A stretch of 64,000 bases of DNA from Isoetes taiwanensis (Eukaryota; Streptophyta; Lycopodiopsida; Isoetales; Isoetaceae), in contig JAJEKV010000054.1 of assembly GCA_021234155.1 (NCBI GenBank), positions 1,901,468 through 1,965,467 on the forward strand, read 5' to 3'. Positions 56,703 through 64,000 of this stretch are shown here, piece by piece. The first letter of the stretch is position 1, and each line of letters begins with the position of its first letter. The notes under the pieces are model-generated. The model was not told where the DNA came from. It was given only the letters and a program-made list of their open reading frames with translations, and made no database searches. A program made the position numbers and the translations under genes.

Positions 56703-58259
56703 TGTGACGTTCCAAGTATTTATACGGTCTACGTATATATATATTGACACATCACCAGTATAGGTACGCCACCCTGGGGTATGATAACCTAGGGGGTTGG
56801 CCACAAGGGATTTAATTAGCTATGTTAAATACTTGCTATTAAGTCACCTAATGGTGGGAAGGCGCCATTTGGCATGACCTGAGTGGCCAGCATGGGGGTT
56901 TCTAAACTGAGCCACCAAAGGCAGCGCCACCCCCATCCAAACCCCAACTTCGACCCAGCCAGCACCAAGGAGCAGCTAGGCGCTCAAGGAACAGTTGCTG
57001 AACATCCCCCAATCGCCAGACACCCTGACCTGTTGCTGCCACCCCAGTACAGCACTATGGAGGCACCCCTTGACAACGGCTCCAGCCGAAACTCTGGTTA
57101 GTGGTAGTTTAACTTGCAAATTGTAGATTAATACTTTGGTATTCTTTTCTGGTTAGTTCTGGTTGAGATTAACCCTTCTTTGGTAACTGGGAATACTTTT
57201 CAATTATGAATGATGCTCTGTTATGGGATGGTCGATGTCTCTACGAGTTAGTTTAGTAGTTCCAGTAAACAGGGATTAAAAGGGGGGTAGAGGCCTCTGA
57301 GCTTGTGTATAGAATGCTCCTAGTACTTCCGTTAACACCCTACTAGTTTCAGCCTGTGCACAAGAGCCCACCGGGTCATAGACGCTATGGTCTGGCTTAG
57401 CACCGGACAAGGGACACAGTGGTGAAGTAGGGGGTGGGGTCTTGCACGAGCATAAAAGGCTCCTGAGACTCCTACAGTGGGCTAGGCCTGATAGCCGGTC
57501 ACGTAGAGGGCCGGGTATGGGTCTGACACTCCCCGGGTGTAGTGGTGTGACCCGTATGGGGCACCATGCACTTTGAGTAGAATTAGGGTGAGTAAGTCTG
57601 CACGGATGATGGGTCGCCGACGCTGCGGCACGTATTCTCTAGCTCACCCATGGAACCATCGCGGATCTTGGAAGGGGACGCTTCCCCACCGCCTCATCGG
57701 ACCGGTGTCATGAACCCGAGTAGGCTCAAAGGGTGATACCTTGAGTCTGATCTCAGGGAAGGCTATAGCTTAAGTCATAGCATGAATCGACCCATCCGCA
57801 AAGTGTGTGTATGGGGGGGGGCGGATGGAGTGGACAACCCTAGCCGATGTTCTATGCCAGCCAACGCCATGCCAAGATTCGGTCTGCTGATCTCCTGAGA
57901 CCCAGCCGTCGGTCGCTCCCCACTAGAGTCTGAGCCGGGGTAGGACCTGGGTTTTGGGCGTTTTCTTAGTTTAGATGCATATTCTTTGTGTTAATGTTTG
58001 GATGGATGCGCCACCCTTCATGGTGGCTATATATATATGATTTATGTTGTGTGCTAACCCTTGTATTCATGCTTCCGCGACGTAGGCGCCCATCGAAGGC
58101 GTGGGCCGAATGACCCCTCCGTGTCCTTCACCTGAGCGTCTCTACGTAGACGGCCCGGGTTAGATGGAGGGCCATGCTCGTGGCGAGATGGTCGCCATGG
58201 GAGGGGAAAGTCCCCGTATGTATACGACCGGGGGTCGTATATATTCAGGGAGCGTCACA
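56703..58259 (+). repeat. Chromovirus LTR 2 (shared by two internal regions)
   Basis: About 1557 bp, TGTGACG...GCGTCACA. Pol and purine tract lie on its left, primer site and a fresh leader on its right, so it serves as 3' LTR for copy 1 and 5' LTR for copy 2. Relative to LTR 1 there is a 27-base deletion near 56829 and an insertion near 57515-57555. Confidence 0.93.
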
Positions 58260-59027
58260 GTGGTATCAGAGCCGTGATTTCGGTTGCTCGAAATCATAGC
58301 ACTGGCCAAACACTAACTCGTAGCACGGTAGTTAGGAGGAGGCTAAGTTAATGTGTTGATTAGTCCTCTTTGATGTTTGGTTCGGTGTTAGGTTAAATTA
58401 TGAAATTGTAGCTTTAAAGAAGATAGGGCGACTGGAGGGCCCAAGATTGGAAGAGATGTAAATATCAGTGGGTAGCTCAAAAGACGGAGAAGGTGGTTCC
58501 ATTGGATCGGGCGTACTCAAATTACCCTAGAACAGTCGTCTCCCGGCGAAAAATGGTCAAGGGCAGGCCCGAAAACCAACTCGGGCGCCGCTTGCTTTTT
58601 ATCGTCTTGTAGTCACGGTGGAAGAGCCGAAAATGCAGTCGGCGCCCGACCGTACAGATGGGAGTCAACGCGGCCCCGCAAGGTCAACTCGGGCGCCACT
58701 TGCTTTTCGACGATTCCTAGTCGAGGCGGAAGCGCGTATAATGCCGCCGGCGCCCGACGTATAATTATTTTATAATAACAAAATTAAAAAGTTAATAAGA
58801 AAAATTTTAAAATTTCAAAAGTTAACTGGCCGTTCAAATTTCTTTTTGTTGTCTTATTTCGCCTTGCCTTCAACGCCTTCGACCGCCAGAGCCGACGCCC
58901 GCCATCGCCACCAGACCTGACTCTGCTTTTTCGCGTCTTGTGCCTTGTGAACCCTAGCGCCTCCCTTGCCGCCTCCTTCGCCGCCAGCGCCTCACTGCCC
59001 GCCTCCGTAGACCTTAGCGCCACAGCT

Positions 59028-60275
59028 ATGGCCAATACCAAGAGCGCCCCAGACCCTTCGACCCTAACCATAGTTGAGATTTATGCCATGATCGCCCGGT
59101 ATATGGCCACCGACCCGGCTTTCATCGACATCCTTCTGGACGAGTTGGTGAACCAGTTTGAGAATAACGATAGGATCCCCTATCCTATCTACCACTTCTC
59201 GGAGCCATTCCTGATCCGGCTGAACCTTCGCCAGCTTTCATATACCATCGTCGAGCAACATGACATGGTCATGATGCTGATTAAGTTCTATCCTCCTGAA
59301 CAAGAGGGGCATACCGAGGAGGAGGACATCAGGACCGAGGCCGATCGCATCAGAGGCTTGGCTAAGGAAGATGACCATCGGGAGATTGAGCGAGCGGATA
59401 CGGCGACTCGGGGAAGGGAGTACCGGTATTTAGGGGACGGACTTGCCGTCATAGATGGCAGGGCAATTGAGGTTCCACCGTACGAATGGCATGAAGCTTC
59501 TCAGAGCTTCATGTGGGGAGCCCCGATCCCTGATATCAGCCTGGATTACCTAACGACGATCCAGATTGATATGAGTCAGCGGCCTCAGCGGTACCATGCT
59601 GAACTTCTTCGCCGAAGCGCAGCACAACATTTCGCTCAGGTTGAAGAAGATCTGAGGAGAGCCCGGGAGGAACGGGAGAGGCTTGAACAGGAGGAGAGGG
59701 CTCGGCAGGACCGGCTGAACCCGCAGGACGGAGGGGCATCAGGGAGTGGTCCGGGACCAATACCCACTGAGCACACGACCATTAAGCACCGTAAGAAGGC
59801 CGTGGCCCGAAAATCCGGCAGTCAATATAAGGAGAAATTAAAGACTGTCGGAGCTTTTGGCAAGAATACCACCTCCAGTCGGAGACAGCAGCGGGTGGAT
59901 GACTCCCGACCAGCTGTTGGAGCCAAGACGGTGCCTGCACCGAAGGGGCCGCCTACAAAACCCGCCCCACAGAGGAAGCCCCACAGGTTCCGCCCCGGCA
60001 CTGTTGCCTTACGGGAGATCCGTAAATTTTAGAAGTCAACCCAACTTCTGATACGGAAGCTTCCCTTCCAGAGGCTGGTATGGGAGATCGCGCAGGAGTT
60101 CAAAACCGATCTCCGTTTCCAGACCTTTGCTATTTTGGCGCTCCAAGAGGCTGCGGAAGCCTATTTGGTGGCACTTTTTGGTGACGCTAACCTTTGCGCG
60201 ATCCACGCAAAGAGAGTCACCATTATGCCAAAGGATTTAGCCCTCGCCCGCAGGATTCAGGGGGAGCGTCCTTAG
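59028..60275 (+). CDS. Chromovirus ORF1: unknown N-terminus fused to a histone H3 fold (one internal TAG)
   Basis: Starts at ATG 59028 (the longer frame upstream opens only with TTG). Residues 1-190: unknown, acidic/helical ([19 protein letters not shown]). 192-230: highly charged, likely coiled coil. 253-316: basic, with an ARKS motif at 260-263 like the H3 K9/K27 context. 317-415: histone H3 from [18 protein letters not shown] through [40 protein letters not shown] to [10 protein letters not shown]. By eye about 83 of 99 positions equal plant H3, including residues at R63, R69, R83, H113, K115 and T118. TAG at 60030-60032 (codon 335) falls where H3 has Q55; the frame is otherwise open to TAG 60273-60275. 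No CENH3-like loop-1 insertion. If read through, the product could enter nucleosomes or package the element's DNA or RNA; this is inference. Confidence 0.9.
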
Positions 60276-60494
60276 CCTCGTGCTACCAGGGTTTTCCCAT
60301 TGTAAATATTTTTTGATAAATAATAAAAAAAAACCTCTTTTTGTTTAAAAGTCGAAATTCTATTAAGAACCTTATATTTGATTTTAAATGTCAAATTGCT
60401 GACGTCACCATAAATAAAAGGAGTTAAAAGAACTTTTAAAGTTCATTTCAATTGTTAGATTTGTTTCTCTTCCTCTCTCCTCCCTTCCAGCGCC

Positions 60495-61895
60495 ATGGCA
60501 GCCACCGACTTGCTTGCATGGTACGAAGACGGAGAGCACTGAGATCCACAAGTGGCCTTCGACCAGCTGCGGCCCTTGCTGTGCCAGCGCCTAGATCTCA
60601 TTACCAACATGCAGCGGCATCCAGATTATGCCGGATTTCTAGACTTCTACATGGAGGAGATGCTCCCTCTGTGTATTCCTCTTGGGGATCCTCCCCAACT
60701 GTATCTGGAGCGGGAGGTAGTCCGGGAGATGTTAGGGGGAGACACCCATGCATATGATGTGCTGAAGGGAAAGCTCCAATGGGGCAAACACCTGCCCGTT
60801 GTGCAGCATCAGGGGCGGCAATACCTTGAGGTTGCCTTCGCCCTAGCCATCCTCATGGACCAATACGTCGAGGATGAAACCTTGCCTGTAGAGAAAGGCA
60901 AGCTGCCTGAGTCTTCCGAGGAGGGGGAAGACGAACACATAGGCATGGGCGACTTCGCCCGTTGGAAGCAGTTGGCGGAAGAGCTGCCACCGCGCCGTGA
61001 GCAAGCTGTAGGCTTGTCAGGGCTGGATGCCCTTCCAGTTATTTATCACCAAGGGCAAGAATATCTTCTCTTGGATGATATTATCTGGACTTATCACATG
61101 GTGGCCGGATTTAGATGCAAGCGTAAAGACCATGTGCTTTATGAGCTTGCGGAGTATTGCATGGACGACTTCATCGACTTCACTCCTATTGAGCTTCCTC
61201 CGGAGGTGCATCAGCTGCTCCAGTTCCGCCAAGAGACCATAGAGCCGACTGAGACTCTACTGCGTCTTCGGGAGCTGGTGATGCATGAGCCGACCTCTCA
61301 GCCCTCACCAGATGCCTTCACGGCTATGGGACCTCATGTCCCAAATATCAATATGGTTGAGGTTCCCTCGGGTTCAGATGACGAGGGAGAGGATTTGTAC
61401 CATAATCCTACTCATTTGAAGGAGGAGCAACAGGAACTTAAGGAAGAAGAAGTCCCTATGGATTTGGATAAAGAAGTGGCCACGTCCGAGACCCCACAAG
61501 GGAAGGTATTGGGAAACCACCTTACCCGCTTCTTCTTATCAGCCTTTCGGCAGGGCCAAGTTCTTTTTATAGCCCGAGATTTAGGGCCGGAGGCTGAAGC
61601 TTCATGGTGGACCCTCCGTGCTCTCTCCACATTGGCCGGGCACAAGAAGCTCCCCTATCGTACGTTTACTTATGTACTCGTGCGACGGGATCTTGCCTTG
61701 ACGGCCTTGGGCCAGGATATTGCACCTTGGATGAGCATGAAACTTCTTACAGCAGCCCCATTGGCTGTTGCTTATCCACCAGAGGTTGCATCCATTGCGG
61801 CTGCCACGGTAGACCCCGGGGTGACTCTGCTGCGACACCGACCGCCTCCACCACCTCCTAGGCCTACGAATGAAGAGGGAGGACCTAGTTCCTAA
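60495..61895 (+). CDS. Chromovirus ORF B, copy 2 (TGA at codon 16)
   Basis: A 466-codon frame from ATG 60495, with TGA at 60540-60542 where copy 1 encodes Trp; the next in-frame ATG is 60609. I do not recognise the family. Visible features: two similar blocks, LPVVQHQGRQYLEVAFAL (about 100) and LPVIYHQGQEYLLLDDII (about 180), suggesting an internal duplication; a strongly acidic stretch (about 292-328, SGSDDEGED then KEEQQELKEEE); a proline run near the C-terminus (HRPPPPPPRP). CTCCTCCCTTCCAG directly before the ATG resembles a 3' splice site. The acidic stretch next to an H3-like ORF invites a chaperone idea, but nothing else supports it. Confidence 0.75.
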
Positions 61896-62092
61896 ATAAT
61901 TGTACTACACATTTTTGTATTGTGTATGATTGTAAAATTTTGGTTTGGCAAATTCTCTCGCCATTTTATAATATATTATACCCCTTTTCTCATCAATTGT
62001 GATTACTGTTTTGATGAATACAATTGAGAATTGTTCTTTTCCATGATGTCTTCTTCTAATTATTGGCGTTTAGAATATAATGAAATTACGGA

Positions 62093-62581
62093 ATGTTCTA
62101 TATTCATTTCCATTGTCTTGCAGAAGAGACCCTTTGGGAATATGAGAAGAGGATTACCGACATGATCCGGAGGGAGGATCCAGGGCCGCCCGAGCAGGAC
62201 TATGGCCAAAGATATGGAGAATATCCAGAATGGGATGAGGGTTATGAGATGGAACCCCCGCCACCAGGAGAACCCTATGATCCAGCTAAAGGGATGGAGA
62301 TAGTTAATATCCTCAGGGACAGAGCTTTTGAGGACCTAAAGAAAACTCTGTGCCGCACATGGGACTACTGGAGCATGATCAGGCACGAAGCCTTTGAGGA
62401 CGCTAACGACCACCTGTGGCAACTCTTTTATGCTTTGAGGAGGCTTTTCAATCTTCTCATTGTTAGCCCAACGTGGGAATACCAACCAGTAATTGTCCAG
62501 GCCTGGGCACGCTACAAGCTCGTTAGGGCTGTGCGTGAGAGTGTTCGCTACTCGATCCTGTACCCCTTTGCGAACCCCTAG
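62093..62581 (+). CDS. Chromovirus ORF C, copy 2
   Basis: Intact 162-codon frame, ATG 62093 to TAG 62579-62581. Two residues differ from copy 1 over the whole length, while silent differences also occur, so the protein appears conserved between copies. Acidic Pro/Tyr-rich N-terminal third, then ILRDRAFEDLKKTLCRTWDY and a basic, aromatic C-terminal half (WARYKLVRAVRESVRYSILY). TTGTCTTGCAG at 62113-62123 is a splice-acceptor-like sequence within the first codons. Unknown function; it lies ~200 bases after ORF B and ~330 before gag. Confidence 0.65.
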   Translation: MFYIHFHCLAEETLWEYEKRITDMIRREDPGPPEQDYGQRYGEYPEWDEGYEMEPPPPGEPYDPAKGMEIVNILRDRAFEDLKKTLCRTWDYWSMIRHEAFEDANDHLWQLFYALRRLFNLLIVSPTWEYQPVIVQAWARYKLVRAVRESVRYSILYPFANP

Positions 62582-62844
62582 GCCGGGTCTTTCCAGTTTC
62601 GTTTTTTTTCATGCTGTTTGTGAGCTCAACTTTAAGTTCCAGTTGTATCATGTTGTCTTTGTGTAATACTCCTGTATCAACTTTTGACAGTACTAAGGTG
62701 TAAAACTGTAATAGAAAAGTTTTTCCTCTTATAATGATACATGTCCCTTATGTTTTCTCTCTCTACCCTTTGTCCGACATGATAAAAATTTGTAAGAATT
62801 TATGTGTTATAAATATGCTTATACCTTTTTCATGCTCAATTTAG
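62582..62844 (+). other. Non-coding spacer between ORF C and gag
   Basis: AT-rich spacer ending CTTATACCTTTTTCATGCTC then AATTTAG, another 3' splice-site-like sequence. The gag frame is open from directly after this AG. Confidence 0.55.
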
Positions 62845-62912
62845 ATGGGGCACGTAACGCCGCCTGGCAGACGCCTTCAAATGCCAGTAGGCTCACACCC
62901 GAACATGAACTG

Positions 62913-64000
62913 ATGTTAATGAAAAGGCAGCTAGGCGAGTTACAAGCCTATGTGTTGCATACCAACCCACTGCAGCAAACCCAGGAAGATGGACCGGAGT
63001 TACCTCCGTTACCACCGAGTCCACCTGCACAACAGCCATCTCCCCCTGGAGCCAGTCCTGTACCTGCACCGAGGAGGCCTCATGCTAAGCATCACCGAAG
63101 TTCCTCTAAGGATAGTGCCACTTCCTCACGCTCAACCACTTCGGGGTCTTCTGGTTCATCGGTATCAGCTGGTGACCATGCAAAGCGCCGGGATAAGGAA
63201 TACCGTAAGACGGTTGATACAGCTATAACTAGTATATGGAAGAATAGGAAACTGGCCCAGTTTGATGGAAAATCCCGAGGTGGACTGAATGCAGAGTCCT
63301 GGTTGGACGAAATGAAGGAGTTTGGGAAGTCCTATGGCATGACGGAGAAGGATACAGGAAAGGTTGCCACCACCAACCTTACAGGAGCTGCCCGTATTTG
63401 GTGGAAGGGCTATGCCAGGGCCAAGCATCTGGACATGAGCAGATGCAACTTCAGGAAGTTTGCCAAGGCATTCAAGTCACATTATGTGCCTCGTGCGCAC
63501 AAATGCCAGCAGATTCAGACCTTTTATAGGTTGGAGCAGAAGGGTATGACGGTTCAGGCTTACACTGATGAGTTTATGCGCTTGAGGCTGTATGTACCAG
63601 GTATGAATGAAAAGAGAGCCGTAGAGGGGTATATTGAAGGATTGGCTCCATCAATCAAACGGATGGTTAAAGCCATAGACCCGAAATCAGTTGCGGAGGC
63701 TGAGGCTAAGGCATTGAGCCTCGAGGAGGACACACCAAGAAATCAGTATCCGCGTCCTGCTCCGTACCCCCAGCCCCGGCCATCCACACCGTACAAACCC
63801 CGGTCGCCAAGTCCGGGCCCCTCTCAGCAGAATTCCTATGGCCGCCAGGAAAAGAAAGTTACCTTCACCACGCCGGATAAACAGGGCAATGTCGGTAAGG
63901 AAGTACGGAACCTCTTACAGTCTATTCCTAAGGAAGCCCGAGAGCAGCTCCGCCGGGATAAGGCATGCTACAGGTGTATGCGGCCCGGCCACTTTATGCA
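62913..64000 (+). CDS. Chromovirus gag, copy 2 (partial, open to window end)
   Basis: Frame open from the splice-like AG at 62844 through the window end; the first in-frame ATG is 62913 (MLMKRQLGELQAYVL). Order: Pro/Ser-rich N-terminal part, a capsid-type Retrotrans_gag domain (FDGKSRGGLNAESWLDEMKE, GAARIWWKGYARAKHLDMSR, MTVQAYTDEFMRLRLYVPGM), a Pro-rich linker, then the start of a CCHC zinc knuckle (CYRCMRPGHF). Unlike copy 1 it has no frameshift, so it shows the true reading frame. If the AG is used for splicing, the N-terminus would be joined to an upstream exon. Confidence 0.88.
   Translation, partial: MLMKRQLGELQAYVLHTNPLQQTQEDGPELPPLPPSPPAQQPSPPGASPVPAPRRPHAKHHRSSSKDSATSSRSTTSGSSGSSVSAGDHAKRRDKEYRKTVDTAITSIWKNRKLAQFDGKSRGGLNAESWLDEMKEFGKSYGMTEKDTGKVATTNLTGAARIWWKGYARAKHLDMSRCNFRKFAKAFKSHYVPRAHKCQQIQTFYRLEQKGMTVQAYTDEFMRLRLYVPGMNEKRAVEGYIEGLAPSIKRMVKAIDPKSVAEAEAKALSLEEDTPRNQYPRPAPYPQPRPSTPYKPRSPSPGPSQQNSYGRQEKKVTFTTPDKQGNVGKEVRNLLQSIPKEAREQLRRDKACYRCMRPGHFM

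Larger units (their letters stand above)
45168..58259 (+). mobile_element. Chromovirus (Ty3/gypsy), copy 1, both LTRs
   Basis: Two 1.56-kb LTRs (45168-46727, 56703-58259) bound a 9.97-kb internal region with primer site, three extra ORFs, gag, pol ending in a chromodomain, and a purine tract. It is followed directly by a second internal region, so the right LTR is shared. Copy 1 frames are broken by many small changes, more in the 47.5-49.5 and 51.3-52.5 kb parts. The left flank ends ..CACAAT; the matching right target site lies outside the window. Confidence 0.93.
58260..64000 (+). mobile_element. Chromovirus copy 2, internal region (runs off the window)
   Basis: Primer site at 58261-58272, leader, then ORF1, ORF B, ORF C and gag, co-linear with copy 1 and close to identical outside CAG/CTG-rich patches. 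Frames are better kept than in copy 1. The window ends within the gag zinc knuckle; pol and the third LTR should lie to the right. Confidence 0.93.

Noticed and set aside
58938-59027. N-terminal extension of ORF1
   Set aside because: The longer frame begins with TTG; the first ATG in frame is 59028, which is also the start conserved in copy 1 (47515).
59976-60275. Centromeric histone (CENH3) instead of canonical H3
   Set aside because: Loop 1 (EFKTDLRFQ) has no extra residue and the Trp typical of CENH3 after loop 1 is missing; alpha-2 and the C-terminus follow canonical H3.

Overview
The window looks like nuclear DNA of a land plant with a repeat-rich genome. It has one conserved intron-rich eukaryotic gene (COG2, Golgi tethering) in about 50 kb of transposon sequence. 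The elements are of plant types: chromodomain Ty3/gypsy elements primed by initiator tRNA-Met, a CACTA transposon, a PIF/Harbinger-like MITE, Copia debris, LINEs with microsatellite tails, and SINE-like insertions. I cannot name the species; no rRNA, tRNA or organelle genes were seen.

Layout. 1-3.4 kb: non-coding, with one MITE. 3.4-11.1 kb: an old chromovirus (partial LTR, degenerate primer site, leader with hairpin repeats, decayed coding, RNase H/integrase remnants), split by a complete 3.36-kb CACTA element with matching AAC target duplications. 11.7-14.6 kb: two LINE fragments. 14.6-25.2 kb: a minus-strand LTR element with very long LTRs and only about 0.3 kb between them; its 5' LTR holds a LINE, a tail-only insertion and a complete 3.8-kb non-autonomous LTR element whose empty site survives in the other LTR. 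25.2-37.3 kb: LINE and SINE insertions, a perfect 53-bp inverted repeat, and stretches I cannot assign. 37.3-42.6 kb, minus strand: the COG2 gene, rebuilt as 12 exons (749 codons) with correct phases throughout but two in-frame stops. 45.2-64 kb: a tandem LTR-internal-LTR-internal array of one large chromovirus; the window ends inside the second gag.

The most striking content is in that chromovirus. Between the primer site and gag lie about 4 kb of extra reading frames. The first (intact in copy 2 except for one TAG) ends in a nearly complete histone H3 fold, by eye about 80-85% identical to plant H3, placed after an unknown N-terminal region, a charged helical segment and a basic tail with an ARKS motif. 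Two further ORFs of unknown function follow, and each of the last three frames (ORF B, ORF C, gag) sits just behind a good 3' splice-site-like sequence. Pol ends in a chromodomain. One retroelement thus encodes both an H3-like protein and a chromodomain that may read H3 tails, a combination I do not recognise as described.

Differences between the two copies cluster at CAG/CTG sites, so part of the divergence may be sequencing or consensus error at methylated CHG positions; this matters for every broken frame reported here.
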